Shown piece by piece: positions 33,980 to 43,696 of a DNA stretch of 64,000 bases. The stretch is from an uncultured Bacteroides sp. (lineage in GTDB: Bacteria; Bacteroidota; Bacteroidia; Bacteroidales; Bacteroidaceae), in NCBI RefSeq assembly GCF_963678845.1, contig NZ_OY787464.1:930001-994000 (forward strand), written 5' to 3'. The notes under the pieces are model-generated. The model was given only the letters and a program-made list of their open reading frames with translations. It had not been told where the DNA came from and ran no database searches. Position 1 is the stretch's first letter. Each line of letters begins with the position of its first letter. The position numbers and the translations under genes are program-made.

Positions 33980-35830
33980 ATGAGAAAAACACTTTTAACT
34001 TTCATCTTGTTTATAATAACAGTTAGTATGAATGCAGCTGGGAAAATAGATAAGATAGAACCATCGTTCTGGTATGTTGGAATGAAGAATCCGGAATTAC
34101 AACTGATGGTGTACGGTGAAGATATTGCTTCGTCAGATGTATCTGTACACTATCCTGGAGTATATTTAAGCAGTGTAGTTAAGCTGGAAAGTCCCAATTA
34201 CTTACTGGTATACCTCACACTTGACAAAGACGTAAAGGCTGGGAAGCTTGAATTGACTTTCTCACAAGGAAAGAAGAAAAACATTCAGTACTATGAACTT
34301 AAGCAACGCTCAATGAAGGGGTGTGAACGAATTGGTTTTGATGCATCTGATGTACTGTATATGTTAATGCCCGATCGTTTTGCCAATGCCAATCAAGCAA
34401 ATGATAATGATAAAACATTATCCCCTTCCACTGCAAACCGTGAAGATCCAAATGCCCGTCATGGAGGTGATCTGGCCGGAATACAAAATCATCTGGATTA
34501 CTTTGCTGATTTGGGTATTACCGCATTGTGGTTTACTCCTGTTCTTGAGAATAGTATGACAGGCGGATCATACCACGGATATGCTACTACAAATTACTAT
34601 AAAGTAGATCCTCGCCTGGGAACAAATGATGAATATAAAAGTCTGATTGATAAAGCTCATGGCAAGAAACTTAAAATTGTAATGGACATGATTTTCAACC
34701 ATTGTGGTTCTGAACATCCCTGGTTAAAGGACATGCCATCACGTGACTGGTTTAATTCTCCTGATTATGAAAAGAATTTTGTTCAGACTAATTTTAAATT
34801 AACTCCACACGTAGACCCTTATGCATCGAAATATGATTTTAAAACAATGAATGATGGATGGTTTGTGCGCTCCATGCCCGATTTAAACCAACGCAATCCA
34901 CATGTTCTTCGTTATCTTATCCAAAATAGTTTCTGGTGGATTGAATTTGCAGGGATTGATGGTATTCGTATGGATACATATCCTTACGCTGACTTTGATT
35001 CAATGGCACAATGGATGAAAGAGTTGAATGAGGAATACCCTAATTTTAATGTAGTTGGCGAATCATGGGTTACTGAACCAGCGTATACTGCTTACTGGCA
35101 AAAAGATTCTAAGCTGGCAGCTCCACGTAACTCCAACCTGAAAACTGTAATGGATTTCAGTTTATACGATAAAATAAATCAGGCAAAGAACGAAGAGAGC
35201 AATGAAGATGGCAAAGGGCTGAACCGTATCTATAACAATTTTGTGTACGATTTCCTCTACCCTAACCCATTGTCTGTGATGGCTTTCATTGAGAATCATG
35301 ATACCGACCGTTTTCTGGGAGATGGGAATGATATTGCAGGACTAAAGCAAGCAATTACATTGTTACTTACCACCCGACGTATTCCTCAACTATATTACGG
35401 CACAGAAATAATGATGAACGGTAGAAAGAATGTTAGCGATGGTTACGTGCGCAAAGACTTCCCCGGAGGCTGGAAAGAAGACACAGAAAATGCCTTTACT
35501 AAAGAAGGACGCACTCAACTTCAGAATGAAGCCTTCAACTATATCAGCAAAATTCTGCATTGGAGAAAAGATAATGCTGTTATCTCGGAAGGAACAATGA
35601 AACATTTCCTCCCTCAAAACGGCATTTATGTTTATGCACGTTGTTTTGAAGGAAAAACAGATTTAGTTATTCTTAACGGGACAAGAAAAGAACAAATACT
35701 TCCTATTAAGTCTTATAAGGAAGTAATAAAAGAAGCAACAACCGGCAAAGATATTATAAGTGATGAGACCGTAGATCTAACCAAAGATCTGAACCTCTCA
35801 CCCAAACAATCAATGATTATTGAGTTATAA
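33980..35830 (+). CDS. Periplasmic GH13 alpha-amylase/neopullulanase (SusA-like)
   Basis: A 616-residue secreted enzyme. The start MRKTLLTFILFIITVSMNAA is chosen because a promoter and operator lie upstream of it within the longer frame. An N-terminal beta domain (about 20-115) precedes the GH13 barrel. The barrel has the region I motif MDMIFNHCG, the catalytic Asp in GIDGIRMDTYPYA, the Glu in NVVGESWV and the Asp in FIENHDTDRF, then a C-terminal beta domain. The architecture matches SusA-type neopullulanases, which cut maltodextrins in the periplasm. It is probably controlled by the LacI-type regulator at 51473. Confidence 0.93.
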   Translation: MRKTLLTFILFIITVSMNAAGKIDKIEPSFWYVGMKNPELQLMVYGEDIASSDVSVHYPGVYLSSVVKLESPNYLLVYLTLDKDVKAGKLELTFSQGKKKNIQYYELKQRSMKGCERIGFDASDVLYMLMPDRFANANQANDNDKTLSPSTANREDPNARHGGDLAGIQNHLDYFADLGITALWFTPVLENSMTGGSYHGYATTNYYKVDPRLGTNDEYKSLIDKAHGKKLKIVMDMIFNHCGSEHPWLKDMPSRDWFNSPDYEKNFVQTNFKLTPHVDPYASKYDFKTMNDGWFVRSMPDLNQRNPHVLRYLIQNSFWWIEFAGIDGIRMDTYPYADFDSMAQWMKELNEEYPNFNVVGESWVTEPAYTAYWQKDSKLAAPRNSNLKTVMDFSLYDKINQAKNEESNEDGKGLNRIYNNFVYDFLYPNPLSVMAFIENHDTDRFLGDGNDIAGLKQAITLLLTTRRIPQLYYGTEIMMNGRKNVSDGYVRKDFPGGWKEDTENAFTKEGRTQLQNEAFNYISKILHWRKDNAVISEGTMKHFLPQNGIYVYARCFEGKTDLVILNGTRKEQILPIKSYKEVIKEATTGKDIISDETVDLTKDLNLSPKQSMIIEL

Positions 35831-35858
35831 GGTAAAAATAGATTTGAAGGGTAACAAA

Positions 35859-35896
35859 AAGTGGCTGCATCAATTAAGATACAGCCACTTCCTTTT
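35859..35896. terminator. Bidirectional terminator between converging genes
   Basis: AAGTGGCTG (35859-35867) pairs with CAGCCACTT (35882-35890), with extra pairing in the loop, and is flanked by A- and T-rich stretches on the two sides. It serves both the GH13 gene and the converging GH25 gene. Confidence 0.75.
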
Positions 35897-35911
35897 TTAT
35901 CCTTTTAGCTA

Positions 35912-36739
35912 TTAACTTACAGGCACTGGAACCGGATTAGGTACAAGTTCTTTCTTTTCAACGCTTTCATTTGTATTTGATTTGCCATTAAGCAAAATCT
36001 CATTATGATCACATCCCGGATTAATGGCATTTACATCTACATTTCCATGGATGCCTTCAACCTTTCCCTTACGGGTAAATTGCCATATATGCCAGCTATT
36101 TCCATCCTTTAATTCGGGATTACCGTCACCATACTGAGCAATAAATATTTTATAATTTTTATAACGATCTATCAGATAACTATTATAAAAAGCACTGAAG
36201 GTATATATCACAGGCTTCTTTCCATAATAGGCCTCAATTTCATTTAAGAAAACCTGAAGATTCTTATGAAAAACATCCGGAGTCCAGTATTTACATTCTT
36301 CAATATCAACTACCGGAATAAGATCCTGATGCTCTTTTTCTGCAGTTTGCTTAAAGTTTTCAAACTGTTCTTCAGCAGTCGACTTGGAAGTAAAATAATG
36401 ATAGCTGCCTACTAAAAGACCTTTTCCTTTAGCCAGACTAATATTTCTTTGATAATAATCATCTTTAATAGTACTTCCTTCCGTAGCCTTTACATACACA
36501 AATTTTATGGGGTTATTTTCATAACAAGACACCCTATCCCAGTCAATACTTCCCTGATAATGAGAAACATCAATTCCACAGATCCCTTCTACAATTCTTG
36601 GAGCAACAGGGATCCTTTCAACAATCCGTATATGCTTCTTTGTTATACGGCGATGATGATGTTTCCTCTTTCTTGCATCTACGTTAGATGAAAACAACAG
36701 GAATAAAAGAGATAAGATAATCGATAAATACTTCTTCAT
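35912..36739 (-). CDS. Glycoside hydrolase family 25 lysozyme
   Basis: A 275-residue secreted muramidase. The ATG at 36739 gives a normal signal peptide (MKKYLSIILSLLFLLFSSNV), followed by a very basic histidine/arginine-rich linker. The GH25 domain starts GICGIDVSHYQGSIDWDRV and contains YVKATEGST, SYHYF and the catalytic acidic pair in VDIEECKYW. It cleaves peptidoglycan between MurNAc and GlcNAc. The short C-terminal tail is proline/valine-rich. Role: cell-wall remodelling or attack on other cells; the sequence does not decide. Confidence 0.92.
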   Translation of the reverse strand: MKKYLSIILSLLFLLFSSNVDARKRKHHHRRITKKHIRIVERIPVAPRIVEGICGIDVSHYQGSIDWDRVSCYENNPIKFVYVKATEGSTIKDDYYQRNISLAKGKGLLVGSYHYFTSKSTAEEQFENFKQTAEKEHQDLIPVVDIEECKYWTPDVFHKNLQVFLNEIEAYYGKKPVIYTFSAFYNSYLIDRYKNYKIFIAQYGDGNPELKDGNSWHIWQFTRKGKVEGIHGNVDVNAINPGCDHNEILLNGKSNTNESVEKKELVPNPVPVPVS

Positions 36740-36890
36740 TTTACACAATAAATTAACAGTGTGCTAAGGTAAGGATTTTATTTGGAGATAGAATACTTTA
36801 AAATATTCTTTATAATAGATTTGTTTTCTTTTATAATTAATAATTTATTAAGCATTAGTTAGGCTATTATTCAGGTATTATTCATTAAAA

Positions 36891-36960
36891 GGTGTACATC
36901 AAATAGTTATTCACTCTACACTATGCATCAATTAAAGGTACACTATTTGAACAAAATTCC
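36891..36960. repeat. Degenerate three-unit array with a 22-base period
   Basis: TACATCAA at 36895, TACACTAT at 36917 and TACACTAT at 36939 are each 22 bases apart, with GGTG, CTC and AGG before them. This is the weakest of the four periodic arrays in the window. It lies in the 370-base gap between the divergent GH25 and GH18-fusion genes. A -7 element TATATTTG for the latter is at 37054-37061. The rest of the gap is AT-rich and shows no gene. Confidence 0.55.
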
Positions 36961-37110
36961 CTGAATAAAAGTTCTAAGTATAAAAAAAAGAAATCTAATA
37001 TCTTTTTAATATTATATAATCCAATAATGCTAACTCATATAAACTCTTTTGTCTATATTTGCGGACAATTTGAGATTATGTAAAATTTGCACAATATAAT
37101 AGAGTAAAAT

Positions 37111-40100
37111 ATGGGTAAACAGATTTTCCAAACAGAAAGCACTTTAAGGTGGAGGAAGTTTAAATGGAGCATGAGATTTGTGTTTTTTATTGCCGCTATT
37201 CTTATAGCAGCTTTAATTATCATGCTAATCATTGACAGAAGTCCTTCACTTCCGTTCAGACAAGATTATAGAAGTGTTGTAACAGCCTCTAAGCCATTTA
37301 TGCAGGAAACAAAATTATCAAAAGAGTATAAGGGCTTTAGAGATTATATTTCTGATAAAAAGTTGCATACCAATTATGAAAAAGAAAGGGATGCTACTTT
37401 AAACAGATATAGAAGATATCAAAGTAGTAATAACGATACAAGTAAAAGCAAGATAATAGGCAGCTGGGGTAAATTTCCTGCAGGAATTCGCTCTGCGTTC
37501 TATGTTGCATGGGACCCTCAATCATACTTTTCATTAAAGAGAAACATCCGCAACCTTAACTTAATAATGCCGGAATGGTTCTTCATTGATCCTAAGACAG
37601 ATGAATTAAAAACAAATGTCGATCCACAAGGATTTAATCTAATGAAGAAAAGCGGGGTTCCTATCATGCCAATGTTAAGTAATAACTTTGACCGTGAATT
37701 TAGGCCAGAGGCTATTGGACGAATCCTGCACAGTCAAAAGAAAAGGAAGAGGATGATATTCCAAGTATTAGCTCAATGTCTTAGGAATAAATTTGTGGGA
37801 ATTAACATTGACTTTGAAGGATTAAATGAAAGCAGCGATCAATACTTAATTCAGTTCGTTAAAGAGATATCAACAGCTTTTCACTCAAAAGGATTGCTGG
37901 TTACGCAAGACATCATGCCTTTTAATAATGACTATAATATTAAAGAATTAGCCAAATACAACGACTATTTGTTTTTAATGGCTTATGATGAATACTCTTC
38001 TGACGGTGATGCAGGTCCTATCAGTTCGCAAAAATGGATTGAGGCTACAGTTGACGATTTAGCTAAGAAAGCGCCGGCAGGAAAAATTATTCTTGGTCTT
38101 GGTGCCTTTGGTTATGACTGGTCAGCAACAGCCAATTCAAATTCTAACCTTACTTACCAACAGGCTCTGTCAAAAGCATCAGCTAGTGGATCAAGAATCA
38201 ACTTTGATAATGATACTTACAATCTTAATTATGCTTATAAGGATGATAAAAACACTATCCACCAAGTATATTTTACAGATGCTGCAACTCATTTCAATAC
38301 TATGAGATTTGGAGCCGAATATGGTTTGGCTGGCTTTGGTTTATGGCGTTTAGGTAGTGAAGATAGCAGAGTTTGGAAATTTTATAATAAAGATATTCAG
38401 AAGAGTGCTGTAGCAAAAATAAGCAAAAGAGATCTTGAGGATGTAAAAATGGTCAATGACGTAGACTATATAGGTGATGGCGAAGTTCTCGACGTATTAA
38501 ACACACCACATCCGGGAAAGATCAAAACAGAAATGGACAGCACTGATATGCTTATCTCTGAGGAAAATTATATAAAAATACCAAGTACCTATCAGATAAG
38601 AAAATATGGTGAAGCTGGTCCAAAACAGTTATTGCTTACATTCGATGACGGACCTGATGAGACATATACTCCTCAGATTCTGGATATTCTTACAAAATAT
38701 CGAATCCCCGCAGCATTCTTTGTTGTTGGTTTACAAGCAGAAAAGAATCTTCCATTAATTAAAAGGATCTATGATGAAGGACACCTATTAGGGAATCACA
38801 CTTTTACTCATAGAAATGTGGCAAACAATACTCCTGAACGAACTTTCATTGAGCTTAAACTTACCCGTTTGTTAATTGAATGTATAACCGGACACAGCAC
38901 AATCCTCTTTAGAGCGCCATACAATGCTGATAGTGAACCGGCCAGTATGGAAGAAATTGTTCCTGTTGCATGGGCAAGAGAACAAAATTATCTTGATGTA
39001 GGTGAAACCATCGACCCTGAAGACTGGCAAGTTGGCATAAAAGCAAATACAATTTTTGTTAGAGTAGTTAAAGCTATTGAACAAGGTAAAGGGCACATTA
39101 TTTTATTGCATGACGCCGGAGGTGAAACTCGTGCTGAAACAGTTAAAGCTTTACCTATGATTATTGAATACTTCCAGAAAAAAGGATATACATTCACCAC
39201 CCTTTCCTCTATTCTTGAAAAGAACAAACAAGAATTAATGCCTGAGGTTCCAAAAGGAAATGGTTACTACGTTATGCAAGCCAATCTGGCTTTGGCAGCT
39301 CTTACTTATGGTATAACCAATTTTCTGACAGCACTATTCATTATATTTATAATCATGGGAATTTGCAGATTAGTTTTCATGATGGTGCTGACAGTGAGAG
39401 AAAAACATAAAAACCGAAATATTGTATATGATTATAAGTCACTGAAAGATGCACCATTAGTCTCTATTATAGTTCCTGCTTATAATGAGGAAGTAAATGC
39501 AGTATCTTCACTTAACAACCTTTTAAAACAAGACTATCCGAACTTTAATATCATCTTTGTTGACGATGGTAGTAAGGATGAAACCTACAAAAGAGTTTGC
39601 GAAGCCTTGTCTGAAAACGAGAAGATGAAAATCTTCACTAAGCCAAACGGCGGTAAAGCTTCTGCATTGAATTTCGGTATTCAGCACACAGATGCAGAGT
39701 ATGTGGTATGTATTGATGCCGACACCAAGCTTTATTCAAATGCTGTTTCATTAATGATGTTACATTTTCTGGATAATAAAAACAACAAAATAGGTGCGGT
39801 GGCCGGAAATGTGAAAGTGGGTAATCAAATCAACCTCCTTACTAAATGGCAGGCTATAGAATATATAACCAGCCAGAACTTTGACCGCCTGGCTTTTGCA
39901 AATATCAATGCAATAACAGTAGTTCCCGGTGCTATTGGAGCATTTAAGAAAGCAGCTATTGATGAAGCCGGAGGACTCACAACCGATACATTGGCAGAAG
40001 ATTGTGACTTGACAATCCGTATCTTAAAGGCCGGATATACAATAGAGAACGAGAACAATGCCATAGCAATGACAGAAGCTCCAGAAAAGATCAAGCAGTT

Positions 40101-40530
40101 TATTAAACAGAGAACCAGATGGAGCTTCGGAGTTATGCAGACTTTCTGGAAACATAGAGACACCTTGCTGGATAAAAAATACAAAGGTCTGGGAATCTGG
40201 GCTATGCCAAATATTCTTATATTCCAGTTCATCATTCCGTTCTTCTCTCCTTTGGCGGATATCTTTATGCTTTTCGGTATTTTCACTGGTAATGCAGAAA
40301 GGATAGGATTCTATTACCTTATATTTATGCTCGTTGATATAAGCATTTCTGTGGTAGCCTTTATATTTGAGAAAGAAAGGATAACAAAACTAATTTGGAT
40401 CATTCCTCAAAGATTCTGTTATCGCTGGATAATGTATGTAGTACTCTTCAAAAGTTTTAGAAAAGCTATAAAAGGAGAACTTCAGACATGGGGGGTATTA
40501 AAGAGATCAGGAAATGTAGCCGATTTGTAA
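37111..40530 (+). CDS. Three-domain GH18-like / polysaccharide deacetylase / GT2 membrane protein
   Basis: A 1139-residue fusion. A membrane helix at about 20-45 is followed by a GH18-like domain (about 110-430) with NIDFEGLNES near residue 232 and FLMAYDEYS. Next is a CE4 NodB deacetylase domain (about 500-690) with LTFDDGPDET, the metal motif NHTFTHRN and LLHDAGG. After a second helix comes a processive GT2 glycosyltransferase (about 775-1030) with VSIIVPAYNEE, CIDADT, LAEDCD and KQRTRW, then further helices. This combines polymer synthesis, deacetylation and hydrolysis in one chain, as the separate PgaC and PgaB proteins do for poly-N-acetylglucosamine. The product is inferred. It stands alone with its own promoter and terminator. 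Confidence 0.9.
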   Translation: MGKQIFQTESTLRWRKFKWSMRFVFFIAAILIAALIIMLIIDRSPSLPFRQDYRSVVTASKPFMQETKLSKEYKGFRDYISDKKLHTNYEKERDATLNRYRRYQSSNNDTSKSKIIGSWGKFPAGIRSAFYVAWDPQSYFSLKRNIRNLNLIMPEWFFIDPKTDELKTNVDPQGFNLMKKSGVPIMPMLSNNFDREFRPEAIGRILHSQKKRKRMIFQVLAQCLRNKFVGINIDFEGLNESSDQYLIQFVKEISTAFHSKGLLVTQDIMPFNNDYNIKELAKYNDYLFLMAYDEYSSDGDAGPISSQKWIEATVDDLAKKAPAGKIILGLGAFGYDWSATANSNSNLTYQQALSKASASGSRINFDNDTYNLNYAYKDDKNTIHQVYFTDAATHFNTMRFGAEYGLAGFGLWRLGSEDSRVWKFYNKDIQKSAVAKISKRDLEDVKMVNDVDYIGDGEVLDVLNTPHPGKIKTEMDSTDMLISEENYIKIPSTYQIRKYGEAGPKQLLLTFDDGPDETYTPQILDILTKYRIPAAFFVVGLQAEKNLPLIKRIYDEGHLLGNHTFTHRNVANNTPERTFIELKLTRLLIECITGHSTILFRAPYNADSEPASMEEIVPVAWAREQNYLDVGETIDPEDWQVGIKANTIFVRVVKAIEQGKGHIILLHDAGGETRAETVKALPMIIEYFQKKGYTFTTLSSILEKNKQELMPEVPKGNGYYVMQANLALAALTYGITNFLTALFIIFIIMGICRLVFMMVLTVREKHKNRNIVYDYKSLKDAPLVSIIVPAYNEEVNAVSSLNNLLKQDYPNFNIIFVDDGSKDETYKRVCEALSENEKMKIFTKPNGGKASALNFGIQHTDAEYVVCIDADTKLYSNAVSLMMLHFLDNKNNKIGAVAGNVKVGNQINLLTKWQAIEYITSQNFDRLAFANINAITVVPGAIGAFKKAAIDEAGGLTTDTLAEDCDLTIRILKAGYTIENENNAIAMTEAPEKIKQFIKQRTRWSFGVMQTFWKHRDTLLDKKYKGLGIWAMPNILIFQFIIPFFSPLADIFMLFGIFTGNAERIGFYYLIFMLVDISISVVAFIFEKERITKLIWIIPQRFCYRWIMYVVLFKSFRKAIKGELQTWGVLKRSGNVADL

Positions 40531-40540
40531 ACTGATAAGC

Positions 40541-40586
40541 AAAAAGAGAAAGGACGTTGATAAATATCAACGTCCTTTCTCTTTTT
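40541..40586 (+). terminator. Strong terminator after the fusion gene
   Basis: A perfect 22-bp stem (40541-40562 with 40565-40586) has a 2-base loop and an A-tract and T-tract at its ends, so it can work in both directions. The minus-strand GH13 gene ends 70 bases further on. Confidence 0.9.
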
Positions 40587-40656
40587 ATACATATCTGATT
40601 GAATAAAAATCTGAGCAATAGAATTATCTCATTTCTGATTTATATATCAACCTACT

Positions 40657-43428
40657 TTAAAACTTTAAAACTTTAAAAGTATTTAATGTTCCATCACCTA
40701 ATTGAACACGCACTAAATAACAACCAGAAGATAAACCAGAAGCATTAACAAACACATTGTTATCCACGTTCTTTACTAATATCCCATTGATTGAATAAAC
40801 CTTTATATTCTTAACGTCCTTATCAGTTAAAACTCTAATATCAGAGGTGGAATTATCATAATAAGCCTTTACTTCTACATAATTTTCAACATTTTCGATA
40901 CCAACAGAAGGAAATGTTGTTTGACGATCAATATAATACAAAAATCGATGAGCAGGAATAGTAATGCTTGTTGTAGCTGAAGTTACATTTAACTGTTCTC
41001 CAGTCATCAGATCATACCAGATACCCGTTTTAGGAAAAGTAACTGCAGAAGTAATAACCATATCTTTTAAATTGGAAACTTCCACTACATTCAAATCATT
41101 GTGTGAGATTGTTACTCTCTTCCCATTATCCCAATCACTCGATGACAAATTTCGGGTAACTGTTCCCTGACTAAAGGCATTTGGATATTTTTGACGCAGA
41201 TTAAGCACACGGCTATATGTTTTATATAAGTTCAGACGTTCAGGAATATCCAGAAAATCCCATCGAACAGGTTTAACAGCCATCCGGTCTCCTCCTTCAT
41301 AAATAGAATAATCATATCCCAGTTCACCAAATTGCCAAATCATTTTAGGTCCAGGTACAGTAAAGAAAAGTGCTGCTTCTGATGATAATTGTTCCATTGT
41401 TGATGCCACATCATTTTTTGTCACACCATTAGCCATTGCTTCATACCCTACTCTTTCTTCATCATGGCTTTCCATATAAGCAACCTGTGTGCGGGTAGAT
41501 ACATTCATAGAACTCAGGTCGGCATTCGTACCTTTTGCTATCGTTTTTCCTGCATCATTCATCTTATTCCATAAAATCATTCCATTATCCGAAAGCACTT
41601 TTTCTTCTGATTCTGCACAAAAATGTTCTAGAATAAATAAGACATCAGATTTCACGCTCTTTGCTGCATTATAATATTCAGTAATATTATCAATTCGTGT
41701 CTGATCATAATTCCCGGCTGTAGCTTCAGTAGAAGAATTATCAGTTAACCCTTTTGATAAGTCAAGACGATATCCATCCACATGAAACTCCTGAATCCAG
41801 TATTTCATTACTCGTTTAAAGTAATCTTTAGTTCCTGTATATCCGTGCTTAAAATCATTGAACACACTATAAGGATGAGGGGCATTCACGTTAAACCAGG
41901 GATTAGCATCTAAAGTCTTGCTAGTTGTACTATTCCAATAAAGTTTAGCCATTGGATTATTTCCTGTGGCGTGATTAAGAACCATATCCAAAATAACAGC
42001 GATACCGCGCTTATGACACTCATCAACAAAAAGCTTATAATTTGACTCTGCACCATAAGCCTTATCTGGAGCAAAGTAGAAACATGGATTATATCCCCAA
42101 CTGTTATTCCCATCAAATTCGGTAATAGGCATCAATTCGATAGCATTTACGCCTAAATCTTTTAAATAATCAAGCTTGCTAATAGCAGCTGAGAGACTCT
42201 TCCCTTCTGTAAAATCTCGTAATAGTAACTCATATACAACCATATTATTTTTTGCAGGAGTAGTAAAATTAGTTGCTTGCCAGTTATAGGCAGCTTTTCC
42301 CGGTTGCAAAACAGACACAATATCGCTGGTCTTATCTTCTGGATAAGTGGCTAATCCCGGATAGATTTCACTATATTGATTAATCCATTTATCATTCCAG
42401 GGATCTTGTATCTTTTGACAATAAGGATCTGCTATTCGTTTTACCTCACCATTTTTATACGAAACCAGATATTGAAAACCATATTCTTTGCCAGGTTCTA
42501 GATTTGGGATAGTAATCCACCAAGAGTCATCACTTCTGGAAACTTCAGTACTACGATACATCATATATTCAGCCATCGGTGTCCAGTTATTGAAATCACC
42601 AATTACATAAATATCACTTACCTTGTTTGATGTGTCAGTGCTAGGATAAGGTGTGTAAAATATCAATGTTGCGCTTTTGCCATCAGCTGCATAGTTAATT
42701 CCTTTGTCAACTCCTGCAGGTAATGGACTGTATACCACTGAACCTTTATAGGTAATTAAACGATTAGCTGTAACCGTTTTCCCGCCAGCAGTAGCTTCAG
42801 CCTTTATTGTATAACTACCTGGAGAAGAAACTGTATACGAAGAAGTAAGAGCAGTAACATCACTTTGAGATGCAATTACTGAATTATTCACATAAAACTT
42901 TAAATCGGCCGATTCTGATGTAACAGCCTTTAAATTATAGGTTTTAGATATTTTAATCAATTCATCACCAGTTGGTTCTGTAATAAGAAGCTGCAGTCCA
43001 TCTTCATAAACCGGACAGAAAATATCAGTTCCTCCATCACCCTTTCCTTCAGGACTTCCTGTTGAGGAACGAAAAACAAAGGCTAGTTTAAGTATTTTCT
43101 CACCAGAAGGCACACCATAATATGTTCTGATATTAGGAATAGTTAGCGTGTATATGTTATTTCCCAAAGGAGTCATTTTACAATCAGGTATATTTACGTC
43201 CCATGCGGACTTAACATAAACCCATCCTCCATTGCTCTGATCAGTAACAACACCCGTATGAGCATAAACATCACCTGCATAATCTTTTAATCCTGCAGTT
43301 CCTTTGGACGCATCAAAAGTAATTGTTACAGATTTCCCTTCGGTTGGAAATAACGGATTAGTTGTAACCACCTGTCCATTCAATAAAACAGGAAATAATA
43401 ATAAGAATATAAGTATTAGTTTTTTCAT
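40657..43428 (-). CDS. Secreted GH13 alpha-amylase with T9SS sorting domain
   Basis: A 923-residue enzyme from ATG 43428 (MKKLILIFLLLFPVLLNGQ, a clear signal peptide); the longer open frame adds unconserved residues. N-terminal beta domains (about 20-260) probably bind starch, followed by a CBM48-like module (YVIGDFNNWTPM). The GH13 barrel has VILDMVLNHATG, the nucleophile in VDGYRLDLSKG, the Glu in LFILEHF and the Asp in YMESHDEERV. The last 75 or so residues are a type A T9SS sorting domain (VYSINGILVKN, then SGLSSGCYLVRV). It is the likely surface starch-cutting enzyme. A LacI-type operator and promoter lie upstream. Confidence 0.92.
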   Translation of the reverse strand: MKKLILIFLLLFPVLLNGQVVTTNPLFPTEGKSVTITFDASKGTAGLKDYAGDVYAHTGVVTDQSNGGWVYVKSAWDVNIPDCKMTPLGNNIYTLTIPNIRTYYGVPSGEKILKLAFVFRSSTGSPEGKGDGGTDIFCPVYEDGLQLLITEPTGDELIKISKTYNLKAVTSESADLKFYVNNSVIASQSDVTALTSSYTVSSPGSYTIKAEATAGGKTVTANRLITYKGSVVYSPLPAGVDKGINYAADGKSATLIFYTPYPSTDTSNKVSDIYVIGDFNNWTPMAEYMMYRSTEVSRSDDSWWITIPNLEPGKEYGFQYLVSYKNGEVKRIADPYCQKIQDPWNDKWINQYSEIYPGLATYPEDKTSDIVSVLQPGKAAYNWQATNFTTPAKNNMVVYELLLRDFTEGKSLSAAISKLDYLKDLGVNAIELMPITEFDGNNSWGYNPCFYFAPDKAYGAESNYKLFVDECHKRGIAVILDMVLNHATGNNPMAKLYWNSTTSKTLDANPWFNVNAPHPYSVFNDFKHGYTGTKDYFKRVMKYWIQEFHVDGYRLDLSKGLTDNSSTEATAGNYDQTRIDNITEYYNAAKSVKSDVLFILEHFCAESEEKVLSDNGMILWNKMNDAGKTIAKGTNADLSSMNVSTRTQVAYMESHDEERVGYEAMANGVTKNDVASTMEQLSSEAALFFTVPGPKMIWQFGELGYDYSIYEGGDRMAVKPVRWDFLDIPERLNLYKTYSRVLNLRQKYPNAFSQGTVTRNLSSSDWDNGKRVTISHNDLNVVEVSNLKDMVITSAVTFPKTGIWYDLMTGEQLNVTSATTSITIPAHRFLYYIDRQTTFPSVGIENVENYVEVKAYYDNSTSDIRVLTDKDVKNIKVYSINGILVKNVDNNVFVNASGLSSGCYLVRVQLGDGTLNTFKVLKF

Positions 43429-43467
43429 GGTATAACAAGTATTTGGATTTAAACTCAGTCCACAAAA

Positions 43468-43542
43468 CAAAGATAAAAATTAATAACTATCTTTATTATA
43501 ATATAAAAATAATTGAAGATACTTTAAATTGCAAACGATTGC
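43468..43542 (-). promoter_or_regulatory. Promoter and operator of the secreted GH13 gene
   Basis: Minus-strand -7 element TATCTTTG (43475-43468) lies 39 bases before the start codon. The palindrome GCAAACGATTGC (43531-43542) is separated from it by exactly 55 bases, the same gap as at susC and lacI. A site this far upstream suits an activator better than a repressor. Confidence 0.75.
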
Positions 43543-43623
43543 ATAGTTGCATAAAAAAAGCACCCGTAGAATTCGAGGGCACTGAAAAACTGGCTCTTTA
43601 GGTTTTTCGGCAATTAAATTACT

Positions 43624-43667
43624 CAGCACATATCCATTAAAAGATTGGGATATGTGCTGTTTTTTTT
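43624..43667 (+). terminator. Terminator-like hairpin at the left end of the IS
   Basis: A 12-bp perfect stem (CAGCACATATCC at 43624-43635 with GGATATGTGCTG at 43648-43659) is followed by eight T residues. It lies before the transposase start, and would block transcription entering from outside the element. Confidence 0.75.
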
Positions 43668-43696
43668 ATACCTTTATAAGTATAAATCAATCCGAT

